Source: Pelagicoccus enzymogenes
GTDB taxonomy: Bacteria > Verrucomicrobiota > Verrucomicrobiia > Opitutales > Opitutaceae
Assembly (NCBI RefSeq): GCF_014803405.1
Contig: NZ_JACYFG010000002.1
Coordinates: 186,001-250,000, forward strand
Length of the DNA: 64,000 nt
Direction of reading: 5' to 3'
Shown here piece by piece: positions 34,845 through 44,491 of the stretch. The notes under the pieces are model-generated. The model made no database searches, had not been told where the DNA came from, and saw only the letters and a program-made list of their open reading frames with translations. The position numbers were made by a program, and so were the translations under genes. Position 1 is the stretch's first letter; each line of letters starts with the position of its first letter.

Positions 34845-35723
34845 CTATCCCTCGCGCCGGAGGCGATACCGCTCCCGGTACGCCGAAGGCGGCATCCCCA
34901 TGGTCTTCTTGAAAACCCGCGAAAAGTAGAAGCCGTTCGCATAGCCAAAACGTTGGGCAATCGCCTCGATCGTGTCGTCTCGCGTGGCAAGGACATCGCC
35001 CGCCTGAGCCAATTTCAACTGGGCAAAATAGCTCATCGGCGCCTGTCCAATTCGCTCCCGAAAGAGCTCATGGTAGCGGGCCTTCGACAACGAAGCGCTA
35101 GCCGCAAGCTCCCCCAAGCTCAGCTTGCGGTCGATATTCGCCTTCATGAAGCGAATCGAATCCGCCACGCCGTCTCGGCTTCGACTCTCCCGTCCTCTTT
35201 GACACAGCACGATTCGCGTCAAGAGGCGATTCAGCCAAGACGAAGCGTCAAGCAAGTGCTCCACGCCATACCCCTCCTCGTAAATTCCTAAAATCGTGTC
35301 GAAGCAATCAACCACCTCCGCATCCGGCCGGATCTCCACCAACCAATTCTTACGATCCAAGCCAAGGACCTCGAAATAGCGGCGAGCCCGCTCTCCTCGC
35401 AGGTGTATCCAATAATTGAACCAAGGCTCCCCCTCGTCCGCTCCATAGGCGTGCATGGCCTTTGGCGGGATCAAAATGCAAGATCCCGCCTCGATCGCCT
35501 GCCTCCCCTCGCCCGCGTCAAACCAACCCCGACCCTCCGCGCAATACTGCAAGATGTACTCGTCCATCCCACGCTCCCGCCGCGTCAGCATGCCGTAACC
35601 CGGCGGGACCCGTCCAATCGAGCGCAAAAAAAGCGGGCTCGCGATCGGATCCGCCTCCGCCAAGTCCACCGAAGGGCTGGGCAGGACCGAATATTGAAGT
35701 TTCCGAATCATACGAAACGACAT
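34845..35723 (-). CDS. AraC-family transcription regulator
   Basis: A 292-residue regulator. The N-terminal cupin-like sensor domain is of the AraC_binding type (EYILQYCAEGRGWFDAGEGRQAIEAGSCILIPP). The C-terminal pair of helix-turn-helix motifs spans about 190-290 (LSLGELAASASLSKARYHELFRERIG and IEAIAQRFGYANGFYFSRVFKKTMG). Such regulators usually sense a sugar and activate nearby catabolic genes. It is divergent from the sulfatase across 84 bases that contain two direct repeats. Confidence 0.92.
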   Translation of the reverse strand: MSFRMIRKLQYSVLPSPSVDLAEADPIASPLFLRSIGRVPPGYGMLTRRERGMDEYILQYCAEGRGWFDAGEGRQAIEAGSCILIPPKAMHAYGADEGEPWFNYWIHLRGERARRYFEVLGLDRKNWLVEIRPDAEVVDCFDTILGIYEEGYGVEHLLDASSWLNRLLTRIVLCQRGRESRSRDGVADSIRFMKANIDRKLSLGELAASASLSKARYHELFRERIGQAPMSYFAQLKLAQAGDVLATRDDTIEAIAQRFGYANGFYFSRVFKKTMGMPPSAYRERYRLRREG

Positions 35724-35735
35724 TTAAATCAGACG

Positions 35736-35810
35736 ATTAGACATGTCCAACCATTCTCTAATCTACTAATATGTGTTTCTACAGAAAATACTTTCATAGA
35801 ATTAGACATG
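35736..35810. promoter_or_regulatory. Direct repeats ATTAGACATG in the AraC/sulfatase spacer
   Basis: The 10-bp word ATTAGACATG occurs at 35736-35745 and at 35801-35810, 65 bases apart on the same strand. The second copy contains the sulfatase start codon. AraC-type regulators often bind direct repeats, so these are candidate sites. Confidence 0.4.
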
Positions 35811-37346
35811 AAACTCGCTCGCCGCCCCAACATCCTCTTCATCACCAGCGACCAGCAACATTGGAACACCATCGGCCTCGACAACCCCGAGGTGAAGACT
35901 CCCAACCTCGACCGCCTCGCCCAACGCGGCTGCCTCTTCGAGCGCGCCTACTGCCCCAACCCCACCTGCACCCCCACTCGGGCCTCTATCATCACTGGCA
36001 TGTACCCCAGCCAGCACGGAGCCTACTCGCTCGGCACCAAACTCGACGAGAAGCACCCCACCCTCGGCCAAGCGCTCTCGAAAAATGGATACAAGACCAG
36101 CCTCGTCGGAAAAGCCCATTTCCAGCAGCTGATTTCCACTCCCGAATATCCCTCCATCGAGTCGTATCCAATTCTCCGCGACCTCGACTACTGGAAAAAG
36201 TACGACGAAACATTCTACGGGTTTGACCACGTCGAGCTGGCTCGCAACCACGCCGACGAATGCCACGTCGGCCAGCACTACGCCCTCTGGATGGAGGAGA
36301 AAGGCCTGACCGACTGGGCCAAGCATTTCCAAAACGCCTGGGGCGACTACAAGTTCACCGACTTCGATACCTCTCCCCAGTACCTCAAATGGTCCATCCC
36401 CGAGGAGTACCACTACAACGCCTGGATCGCCGAACGTACCAACGCCCTCATGGAAGAGAGCGCCCGCCAGGACGAACCCTTCTTTCTCTGGGCCAGCTTC
36501 TTCGACCCGCACCCTCCCTACATCGTGCCCGAGCCCTGGGACAGCCTATACGATCCCGCCGAAGTCACCGTCCCCCAAGCCACTCCCGGCGAGCACGACA
36601 AAAATCCCGAACACTTCCGCAAGACCCAAGAGGAAAATCCCGACTTCTCCGACTGGAAGGAAGAGGGCGGCAACGCCATGCACGGCTGCAGCTCCCACCT
36701 GCAGGACAAGGAATCCCTCGCCAAGGAAATCGCCGTCTACTACGGCATGATCAGCTGCATGGACAAGTACATCGGCCAGATCCTCGACAAGCTCGACGCC
36801 CTCGGCCTCGCCGACAATACCCTCATCGTCTTCACCTCCGACCACGGCCACTTCTACGGCCACCACGGGCTCAACGCCAAGGGGCCCTTCCACTACGAGG
36901 ACCTCGTCAAGGTCCCCTTCATCGCCAGCTGGCCCGGCCAGATCGAAGCCGGCAGCCGCTCCGCCGCTATCCAGTCCCTCGTCGACCTCGCCCCCACTTT
37001 CCTCGCCGCAACTGGAACAGCCATCCCCCGCAGCATGACCGGCCTCGACCAAAGCAAAAGCTGGACCGGCCAGCAAGCGCCCGCACGCACGCACGCCGTC
37101 GTGGAAAACCGACACCAGCCCACCACCCTCCACCTCAAGACCTACGTCGACGCCCGCTACAAGCTCACCACCTATTACAATCGCGAGTACGGCGAACTCT
37201 TCGACCTGCAAGCAGACCCCGGCGAGCTCAACAACCTCTGGGACTCCCCCGACCACAAAGATCTCAAAGCCGCTCTCGTCCTCAAGCTCCTGCACGCCGA
37301 GATGGGCAAGGAACCTCTCCCCATGCCCCGCGTATCGATGGCCTGA
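35808..37346 (+). CDS. Sulfatase (type I, formylglycine-dependent)
   Basis: Hydrolyses sulfate esters, here probably from a polysaccharide or oligosaccharide. The 512-residue protein has the modification motif C54-T-P-T-R58, whose cysteine becomes formylglycine. It also has the N-terminal metal site NILFITSDQQ and the C-terminal metal and substrate region VFTSDHGHFYGHHGL. I see no signal peptide, so it may act in the cytoplasm on imported oligosaccharides. Start at the ATG in the second ATTAGACATG repeat. The maturation enzyme is not in the window. Confidence 0.93.
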   Translation: MKLARRPNILFITSDQQHWNTIGLDNPEVKTPNLDRLAQRGCLFERAYCPNPTCTPTRASIITGMYPSQHGAYSLGTKLDEKHPTLGQALSKNGYKTSLVGKAHFQQLISTPEYPSIESYPILRDLDYWKKYDETFYGFDHVELARNHADECHVGQHYALWMEEKGLTDWAKHFQNAWGDYKFTDFDTSPQYLKWSIPEEYHYNAWIAERTNALMEESARQDEPFFLWASFFDPHPPYIVPEPWDSLYDPAEVTVPQATPGEHDKNPEHFRKTQEENPDFSDWKEEGGNAMHGCSSHLQDKESLAKEIAVYYGMISCMDKYIGQILDKLDALGLADNTLIVFTSDHGHFYGHHGLNAKGPFHYEDLVKVPFIASWPGQIEAGSRSAAIQSLVDLAPTFLAATGTAIPRSMTGLDQSKSWTGQQAPARTHAVVENRHQPTTLHLKTYVDARYKLTTYYNREYGELFDLQADPGELNNLWDSPDHKDLKAALVLKLLHAEMGKEPLPMPRVSMA

Positions 37347-37513
37347 CTCGATTTCGATCTCCGGACCTCCCAGCGGAGGGCCAAGGCCTGAGGAGGAGGC
37401 GAAGATGGGTTGGACGGATCCTTTCCGATTCCGCCCTCAACCACAGTCTTTCTTGCGTGCTGCAGCGGATGGCTTTCAGCTGTTGGGAACATCTCCCTAT
37501 CCCGCAGCATGCC

Positions 37514-38479
37514 ATGAAACGCTTCCGCGCCTTTATCTACATCTCGCTCGCCGTCCTCTTCGCCGCCGCCCCCTTGCTCTTCGAAGCCGGCGAAGAAGCC
37601 AGCTCGCCTTGGACCCCATTCATCGCCAGCTTCCATCCTCTCGTCCTGCACCTGCCTATCGGCATGCTGGCCGCACAACTCGCCCTCGAGCTCGCCCGCC
37701 TTTGCGGCAAAAACGTCGACCGCGGTATTCGCAACTTCCTCTGGCACCTCACCGCCCTGTCCGCCACCGTGTCCTTCGCCACCGGCTACCTGCTCGGCGA
37801 GGAAGGCGGATACGAGCAAGAGCTGCTCACCGACCACCTCTGGGCCGCCGGCATCTTCACCTCAATCTGCTGGTCAACGCTCGCGATCAATCTGCTCACT
37901 ACCCACCGCCTCCTGCGAGTCTTCTCCCTCGCTGCCCTTTGCTGCTCCCTCGTGCTCGCCAGCCATCCCGGCGGCCTCATGGTCCACGGCGACCCCTTCG
38001 CCAACGCTCCTTGGAAAAAAGCGGCGTCCCCAGAGAACAACTACGGCCTGCTCCCTGAAGTCGGCGACCCCTTCAACCCCTACCTCGCAGTCATCCAGCC
38101 CATCATGGACGCCAAATGCGTCTCCTGTCACGGGGAAGAGAAAAAGAAAGGCAAGCTGCGCCTCGACAGCTTTGACGCCATCATGCGTGGCGGCGACTTC
38201 GGGGCCTGCGTCGAACCCGGCGACTCCTACAACAGTCTCCTAGTCGAGCTCCTCGAGTACCCGATCGACGACGAGGACCACATGCCGCCCGAAGACGAAC
38301 CCCAGCTCACCCAAGCAGAAATCGACGTCATCAAATGGTGGATAGACAACGGAGCCAAAGCCGACCAAAGCATCACTCGTTCCGAGGCCCCCGAAGCGCT
38401 AAAGCCTTTCCTCGTCACCAACTACCGGCTCTTGGAAAAGCCCACGGAAACTGGCGACCCTGCAACGGAGACCGAGTAA
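37514..38479 (+). CDS. Membrane-bound c-type cytochrome with DUF2231-like helices
   Basis: A 321-residue protein. A signal or anchor at the N-terminus is followed by four or so helices resembling DUF2231 (FHPLVLHLPIGMLAAQLALELARL, FLWHLTALSATVSFATGYLLG…). The C-terminal part is a Planctomycete-type cytochrome C domain with the haem motif C202-V-S-C-H206 (KCVSCHGEEKKKGKLRLDS). These domains are common in the PVC group and are thought to serve periplasmic electron transfer. It lies 167 bases after the sulfatase, in the same direction. Confidence 0.85.
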   Translation: MKRFRAFIYISLAVLFAAAPLLFEAGEEASSPWTPFIASFHPLVLHLPIGMLAAQLALELARLCGKNVDRGIRNFLWHLTALSATVSFATGYLLGEEGGYEQELLTDHLWAAGIFTSICWSTLAINLLTTHRLLRVFSLAALCCSLVLASHPGGLMVHGDPFANAPWKKAASPENNYGLLPEVGDPFNPYLAVIQPIMDAKCVSCHGEEKKKGKLRLDSFDAIMRGGDFGACVEPGDSYNSLLVELLEYPIDDEDHMPPEDEPQLTQAEIDVIKWWIDNGAKADQSITRSEAPEALKPFLVTNYRLLEKPTETGDPATETE

Positions 38480-38511
38480 TAGCCGACATTCCTAGACAAG
38501 CCCACTTGAGA

Positions 38512-39804
38512 TTAGCGGGAAGTGTCTGGAGACACCGCACCAGCGGAATCGGCAGCAACAACAAGGTTACCCGATACTAAATCGAAGCCTTTTCCGCTTC
38601 GAGGTGAAAGCACATTCCCCACGACCTCAATCTCCTCGAACTGATAGCCACCAATCGACGCTCTGTCGCTCCGAGCCACGACCACATTGCCCCGAATAAT
38701 AATCCCTTTCACCCGTCCGCACTCTATTTCGTACTCACTGTTGGACCGCTGGCTGTTTCGCAGCAGGGTGTTCCCGATCAGGTCGATAGCGTTGCTCTCG
38801 TAAAGATTCACCCCCCGCCCTCCGTTCTCGAAGCAGACATTCCCTTGTACCAAGACCCTTCCGGTGTACGCTTCCGCGTATCCATCTTTCAGTATATCCT
38901 GATTGGTGCGCAACGCGTCAAGGATGATGCCGTTTCCATCAGAGAAGGTTTTCGTAATCCAAAACTTGACGCGGTTGTCGTTGCGGTAGCACTTATTCCC
39001 ACGAATCACAGTGCGGTAGAGGTCCTGCCTGTTGTCGTAGTTGGAGCTTTCCCAGACCGAAATGGCGCTTTCACCCCAGGGCGAATAATAGCTCGTTTCG
39101 AAAACCTCGTTTCCTTCGATCAAAACATAGTCAGAGCGGGCAAGAGCAATACCACCGCCCGAGGTTCGGTAGATCCGATTGTTCCGAATAATAACATGAT
39201 GCGGATAATCTTGGCCGGGTCCTCCCTCCACTCGTATGCCAACACCGAAAAACTTCGCATCGCGCTCCCCAGTATTGTCGAACGCAAGGGCATAGGCAGT
39301 CGCTTCTTCAGGATCGATGAGATCGCTCTGTCCATCTATTTCCAGTCCCTCGACCACAACATAAGCGACTCCCTGCAAAATCAAAGCCCTCTGGCTGTTG
39401 AAGCGCAGCACAGGCGTCTCCCCCGGATAGTTGGCGATGCGTATCCAATTTTCGGCAGTACCCTCGCAGGTCGCGATAGCGATCGCTTCGTCATTGGAGT
39501 TTCGATACAGGCCACCTCGCAAAAGGAGCGTGTCCCCTGGCCCCAAACGATCCAATCCCTCTTGGATACTGGCAAGCGGATCCTCGACGCTGCCGCTCGC
39601 CCCCGCTTTCCCGGATGGACTGACATGCCAAACGTCGCCATCGAAGCCGTGGGCTTTAAGCTCCCCTGCCAAATTTCCATGTTGCAGCGCGCTCGGCTTC
39701 GCGTCCGAAACGAGGAGAGCGAGGAAAGCAATTACCCAACAAAAGGCGGTGCGGTTGAAAGAAAGTGCCCTTGTGGGCATGAGGGAGCTTATCGGTCGAT
39801 TCAT
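38512..39804 (-). CDS. Secreted right-handed beta-helix protein, polysaccharide-lyase-like
   Basis: A 430-residue exported protein. After the signal (FCWVIAFLALLVSDAK) it reads DVWHVSPSGKAGASGSVEDPLASIQEGLDRLGPGDTLLLRGGLYR, the usual start of DUF1565/pectate-lyase-like beta-helices. Long coils with Asn ladders follow (HVIIRNNRIYRTSGGGIALARSDYVLIEGNEVFETSYYSPW). Relatives cleave or bind acidic polysaccharides; no specific catalytic triad can be assigned. The start at 39804 was chosen because AAGGA lies 7 bases upstream; later (39780) and earlier (39867) ATGs exist. It is divergent from the GH130 gene. Confidence 0.78.
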   Translation of the reverse strand: MNRPISSLMPTRALSFNRTAFCWVIAFLALLVSDAKPSALQHGNLAGELKAHGFDGDVWHVSPSGKAGASGSVEDPLASIQEGLDRLGPGDTLLLRGGLYRNSNDEAIAIATCEGTAENWIRIANYPGETPVLRFNSQRALILQGVAYVVVEGLEIDGQSDLIDPEEATAYALAFDNTGERDAKFFGVGIRVEGGPGQDYPHHVIIRNNRIYRTSGGGIALARSDYVLIEGNEVFETSYYSPWGESAISVWESSNYDNRQDLYRTVIRGNKCYRNDNRVKFWITKTFSDGNGIILDALRTNQDILKDGYAEAYTGRVLVQGNVCFENGGRGVNLYESNAIDLIGNTLLRNSQRSNSEYEIECGRVKGIIIRGNVVVARSDRASIGGYQFEEIEVVGNVLSPRSGKGFDLVSGNLVVAADSAGAVSPDTSR

Positions 39805-40084
39805 CAGTCCTTGATCAAAGGGGGTGACAACCATCTTAGCGCTCATCAGCTCAAAGCGATATGGCAAAAGATAGCTTCAGTTGACCCATAATCGACTCAC
39901 TATCCAAGAAACGCCCTTCCACCACCCTTAAGGCCGAATGGCCAAACATGGCAAATCAAGGTATTTTGCGGGCGAACATTGGTAGATTTTTGACCGAGGC
40001 CAAAATTCGCCTCTCTTTGAAACAAGCCGAGCCACACCCAGGCTGCCCCTAACGCAGTTACCACTCTAAACAAAAAAGAACATC

Positions 40085-41026
40085 ATGAACTACAGCAACG
40101 CCTCCTTCGTGAAACGCTACGAGGGAAATCCGATCCTCACCGGAAAGGACTTTCCCGACGAGTACCATATTCTCCACTGCTTCAACTCGGGCATTATCAA
40201 GTACAAGGACAAGTACCTTATGCTCAATCGCCTCGAGGACTGCTCCCTTAAGGCCTACTTTTGGATCGCTGAAAGCGACGACGGATACGACTTTACGCCG
40301 CGCCCCGCCCCCATCGCAATGCCCGAGGACAACCCCTTGTTCCAGAAGTATGCGTCGATCAACTACTACGATCCCCGCATTACCCAAATCGGCGACACCT
40401 ACTACATCATGCACGCCTGCCACTCCGAGTACGACTGCCGCCTCAGCCTGCTGAGCACCGTCGACTTCGAGCAATTCAAATGGCACGGCTTCGTCTCGGA
40501 TCCTGGAAACCGCAACGGCATTCTTTTCCCCGAGAAGGTCAACGGACTCTACGCCCGCTTCGACCGTCCAATGACCTCCTGGGACGGAGGCAACATCTGG
40601 ATGTCCTTCTCCCCGGACCTGGTGCATTGGGGCCAAAGCGAATGCGTCCTCAAAAACTCCGCCGTGCGCTGGGCCTGGTCCAAGGTAGGAGGCGGCTGCA
40701 CGCCTATCAAAACCGAGCACGGCTGGCTCAATCTCTTCCATGGCGTTCGCACCCAGTGCAAGTCCCACTACGTCTACCAGTCGGGTGTCTGCCTGCACGA
40801 CCTAGAGGACCCAACAAAAGTCATCGCCGTATCCGAAAAACCGATTATCACGCCCATGGCTAACTACGAGCTACACGGCCAAACCCCTAGCGTCTGCTTC
40901 ATCACCGGAGCCATCGTAGAGCCTGACGGCGAAGTGAAGGTTTACTACGGGGGAGCCGACACCGTCATGTGCGCCGGCACCATCCAGCTACAAACGCTGG
41001 TAGACCTCTGCCACAACCGTCTCTAG
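40085..41026 (+). CDS. GH130-family mannoside phosphorylase or hydrolase
   Basis: A 313-residue five-bladed propeller enzyme of the GH130 type, which phosphorolyses or hydrolyses beta-mannosides. Family text is clear: YEGNPILTGKDFPDEY at the start, then YYDPRITQIGDTYYIMHACHS, RFDRPMTSWDGGNIWMSFSPDLVHWG, WSKVGGGCTPIKTEHGWLNLFHGV and VYYGGADTVMCAGT at the end. No signal peptide, so cytoplasmic. The presence of manA in the window fits mannose release. The exact linkage is unknown. Confidence 0.88.
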   Translation: MNYSNASFVKRYEGNPILTGKDFPDEYHILHCFNSGIIKYKDKYLMLNRLEDCSLKAYFWIAESDDGYDFTPRPAPIAMPEDNPLFQKYASINYYDPRITQIGDTYYIMHACHSEYDCRLSLLSTVDFEQFKWHGFVSDPGNRNGILFPEKVNGLYARFDRPMTSWDGGNIWMSFSPDLVHWGQSECVLKNSAVRWAWSKVGGGCTPIKTEHGWLNLFHGVRTQCKSHYVYQSGVCLHDLEDPTKVIAVSEKPIITPMANYELHGQTPSVCFITGAIVEPDGEVKVYYGGADTVMCAGTIQLQTLVDLCHNRL

Positions 41027-41371
41027 TTCTCTGACAATTCGAGGCATGCCACGAAGGAACAACGTGAGTTCGACGCTAGTTTAAACCTAAACCGACAGAG
41101 CAATCAAATTACCGAGAAGGAAAAGCGAGACACTTGCGATCGCGTTTCTCGGCCGACCTGCCACTAGCAGAACTCCCCCCGTCCCCAGCTTGCAGAATGA
41201 AGAAGCCACTCAATTTCAGTATCTTACAGCGGGCCTATCCTAGGAAAGCAGTTCAATATTTCCGCGTTTCACAACTAATAATCGCCATATCTAACACATC
41301 CATTATTTGAATTTTGGGACTTTTCATTGTTACTACCCCAAGATCCCATTAAAACACCCCGTCCTTCAGAT
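41027..41371. other. Spacer before the second AraC gene
   Basis: 345 bases with no gene. The right half (41240-41340) is AT-rich and probably holds the AraC promoter. No clear hairpin or operator found. Confidence 0.35.
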
Positions 41372-42235
41372 ATGGATACGACGCCAGCCTTCATCTCGAA
41401 GCAAATAACAAAAGGAGACTACTACTTCCTCAACCTCCAGCCAGGACAGGACTTCACCGTGGTGTGCGGCGGCTACGAGCAGTGCTCGCTCGACTATCAA
41501 TATCGCCGCAACGAGGCCAACTACCTCAGCATCGAGTACATCATTGCTGGCCGCGCCTTGCTCGAGCTGGAAGGAAAGCGATACGAGCTTCAGCCCGGCA
41601 GCCTCTTCGGCTACCGGCACGATACCCTCTGGACCATGACCAGCGTAGGCAAGACGCCCTTGCGCAAGTACTTCATGGCCCTCGGTGGCGGCAGCGCCCA
41701 ACAGCTCCTAGACGCCTCTCCCCTTCAGAGCCAAGCCCCCGTGGACTTTCCGGGAGTGCAATGGATCGAGGAAACCTTCCGCCAAATCACCAAGTTCGGG
41801 GCTACGGAAGACCAGCTGGCAGTAGACACCTGCTCACGCCTAGCGGAAGTGCTGCTCCTGCAGCTCGATCCCGAATTTCGCAAGAGCATCAACTCGACCC
41901 TGTCCATCGCCCACAGCACCTACTTACGTTGCCGCAAGTACCTGCGGGACCACTTCCTTGAACTCAACAGCGCGAACGAACTGGCCGATGCCGCCAACGT
42001 CGACCCTACCTACCTTTCTCGGCTCTTCCGGCAGTTCGACAAGGAGCCCCCTTACAAATGCCTCGTCAGGCTAAAAATGAACCATGCCGCCCGCATCCTG
42101 ATCAGCCAAGACGTTACCATCAAGGAAATCTCCGACCTGATAGGATACCCCGATCAGCTACATTTCTCCCGTACCTTCAAGCGCACGTACGGCGTGTCTC
42201 CCAAATACTTCAAAAAGTCTGTAAACCGAAATTAA
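41372..42235 (+). CDS. AraC-family transcription regulator
   Basis: A 287-residue regulator with an N-terminal cupin-type sensor (YIIAGRALLELEGKRYELQPGSLFGYRHDTLWTM). The C-terminal double helix-turn-helix lies at about 185-285 (ANELADAANVDPTYLSRLFRQFDKEPP and IKEISDLIGYPDQLHFSRTFKRTYGVSPKYF). It is placed between the GH130 gene and the GHL6-like gene on the same strand and probably controls the glycan genes. Start chosen at the ATG at 41372; the frame extends to 41327 without an ATG. Confidence 0.92.
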   Translation: MDTTPAFISKQITKGDYYFLNLQPGQDFTVVCGGYEQCSLDYQYRRNEANYLSIEYIIAGRALLELEGKRYELQPGSLFGYRHDTLWTMTSVGKTPLRKYFMALGGGSAQQLLDASPLQSQAPVDFPGVQWIEETFRQITKFGATEDQLAVDTCSRLAEVLLLQLDPEFRKSINSTLSIAHSTYLRCRKYLRDHFLELNSANELADAANVDPTYLSRLFRQFDKEPPYKCLVRLKMNHAARILISQDVTIKEISDLIGYPDQLHFSRTFKRTYGVSPKYFKKSVNRN

Positions 42236-42417
42236 ACCCAACCTAAAATCGCCTTATTGAAACCTGTTTGGTCTATTTCTAATTCCAGCATACGCAGTTA
42301 TCATGTCCCGCTCGAAGCAAGAGCCTAAAGGCCAAAGTCGCTTCGTATTGAAACGATAACTACAAACCCGCTCCACGCCGAAATCCCACGATTGTCCCTG
42401 CGGGTCATCTTCCAAGA

Positions 42418-44466
42418 ATGCACCAAACACAAAGTTCAGGCTTTTCCAGTCAACACTCCGGCAGCATGTCCCTTCCCTACCGCCAGATCCACTTGGATTT
42501 CCATACCTCCGAGCACATCCCGGATGTAGGCCAAGACTTCGATCCGGAACGCTTCGCTCGCACGCTGCTCGACGCCAACGTGAACTCGGTCACCCTTTTT
42601 TCCAAGTGCCACCATGGCTGGTGCTACTACCCCACCCAACACGGAACCCCGCACCCGCACCTCCAGCGTCCGGATCTGCTTGGCGAGATGGTAGAGGCCT
42701 GCAACAAGGTCGGAATCGCCACCCCGATTTACCTCACCATCCAATGGGACGAGCTCATGGCTCGCCAAAATCCAGACTGGAAAGTTGTATCCAAAAACAC
42801 AGGAACCAATCAACCGGTTCCCACATGGTCGCCCGTGTCCCTCGCCAATGAAGGGCTCGTCAAACACATCTGCGACCTCGGCCGGGAAATCGTCGAACGC
42901 TACGACCCACCTGGCATCTTCGCCGACATCCTTATCGACTGGGAAGACGTCAGCTCCGGTGCCCTGCAACGCATGCTCAACCACGGGCTCAATCCCGAGC
43001 TCCGCGAGGACCGGGTCAAGAACGACCGCGGCATCGTCCTGGAATTCTACAAAGCCTTCGCCGAAGCCACCAAAACGCTCAGCTCGAACCTGCGTCTCTT
43101 CTTCAACAGCGGCCACATCTACAAGAACGAACGCGAACGCTACCAGTACTTCGACCACCTAGAAATCGAATCCTTGCCCACCGGAGGCTGGGGTTACGAC
43201 CACTTCCCCTTGTCCGCTCGCTACGCCCCAGCCCTCGACAAGGACTTCCTCGGCATGACCGGCAAGTTCCACAACTGGTGGGGAGACTTCGGCGGATTCA
43301 AGCAAGCCGCCGCCCTCGAATACGAATGCTGCCTCATGGCATCCCTTGGAGCCCGCTGCAGCATCGGCGACCAGCTTCATCCGTCAGGAGAACTGGATAC
43401 GAACACCTATCAGAGCATAGCGCCTGCCTACAAACGCATCAGCCAACTCGAACCCTATCTCGAGGAAGCGAAGCAAATTTCCCCCATCGCCCTCTACAGC
43501 TCCGAGGGTCACTTTTCGCGCGGTCCGAAAAATGCGGACGACCCTCACGACACCGGCATCTCCCGCATGCTCCTAGAGACTCAACTCACCTTTGACGTCA
43601 TCGACGAGCATTGCGACTTCGGCGCCTACAAGCTGATCATACTCCCAGACCGTATCACCTTCGAAGAGGGCAAGCTTCTCGAAAAGTTCAAAGCTTACCT
43701 GGAAAAAGGCGGCAAGCTACTCCTCTCCGGCACTTCCGGAATGAACAAAAAAGCCGACCGCTTTTTGCTACCATTCCCCGCCACCGTCGAAGGGCCCTCC
43801 CAGTATGAACAAGAATACCTCCGCGTCGACCAAACTCTCGACAGTCGCATGCCCACGTCGCCATTTATCGCCTACACTCACGCCCAGCAAGTAAGGAGCA
43901 GCGAGGCCGCGGGATTGGCCAACATCCACGAGCCCTACTTCAATCGCCGCCCGGAGCATTTCTGCTCCCATCAACAAACGCCCTACCAACTCGAAGCTGC
44001 AAAAAACCGTAAAGGAATTTTGGCTACAGACAACATTGTCTACTTTGCCCATCCAATTGGCGAGGAGTACCGGAAGTTTGGCCAACCCCTAATCAAATAC
44101 GCCTTCGCGTCTGCGATCAAGCGCCTCATCGGAGATCCCGTCGTGCAGACCAACCTACCGAGCACCGGACGCGTCACCCTCGCTCACCAAGCCGAGCACA
44201 ACCGCTTCGTGCTGCACCTCCTCTACGCCCAGCCTCAAGCCCGCGGCGACATCATCAACGGCGCTCATGGCCCCACCACGATCGAAATCATCGAGGACAT
44301 CGCCCCTTTTCCAGACCTGGAAGCCAAAATCGCTCCTCCGAAAGCGCCCAGCAAAGTCTACTCCGCCTACGACCAACGCCCTATCGATACTCATTACGAA
44401 GACGGGCAACTGGTTTGCAAACTGCCGAAACTTCACATACACGAAGCCATTGTCATCGAACTCTAG
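42418..44466 (+). CDS. Putative glycoside hydrolase (GHL6-like TIM barrel plus amidotransferase-like domain)
   Basis: A 682-residue protein. The N-terminal half is a TIM-barrel of the hypothetical-glycosyl-hydrolase-6 type (RTLLDANVNSVTLFSKCHHGWCYYPTQHG, FADILIDWEDVSSG). The second half (about 360-480) resembles the beta-galactosidase trimerisation/GATase-like domain, with a short beta tail after it. Related proteins sit near GH29 and GH42 enzymes, so a fucosidase- or galactosidase-like activity is plausible but unproven. No signal peptide. A second possible start is the ATG at 42466. It starts the run that continues into the giant cytochrome protein and the DUF5060 protein. Confidence 0.75.
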   Translation: MHQTQSSGFSSQHSGSMSLPYRQIHLDFHTSEHIPDVGQDFDPERFARTLLDANVNSVTLFSKCHHGWCYYPTQHGTPHPHLQRPDLLGEMVEACNKVGIATPIYLTIQWDELMARQNPDWKVVSKNTGTNQPVPTWSPVSLANEGLVKHICDLGREIVERYDPPGIFADILIDWEDVSSGALQRMLNHGLNPELREDRVKNDRGIVLEFYKAFAEATKTLSSNLRLFFNSGHIYKNERERYQYFDHLEIESLPTGGWGYDHFPLSARYAPALDKDFLGMTGKFHNWWGDFGGFKQAAALEYECCLMASLGARCSIGDQLHPSGELDTNTYQSIAPAYKRISQLEPYLEEAKQISPIALYSSEGHFSRGPKNADDPHDTGISRMLLETQLTFDVIDEHCDFGAYKLIILPDRITFEEGKLLEKFKAYLEKGGKLLLSGTSGMNKKADRFLLPFPATVEGPSQYEQEYLRVDQTLDSRMPTSPFIAYTHAQQVRSSEAAGLANIHEPYFNRRPEHFCSHQQTPYQLEAAKNRKGILATDNIVYFAHPIGEEYRKFGQPLIKYAFASAIKRLIGDPVVQTNLPSTGRVTLAHQAEHNRFVLHLLYAQPQARGDIINGAHGPTTIEIIEDIAPFPDLEAKIAPPKAPSKVYSAYDQRPIDTHYEDGQLVCKLPKLHIHEAIVIEL

Positions 44467-44491
44467 CCTTTCCGCGCTAACAATATAAAGC

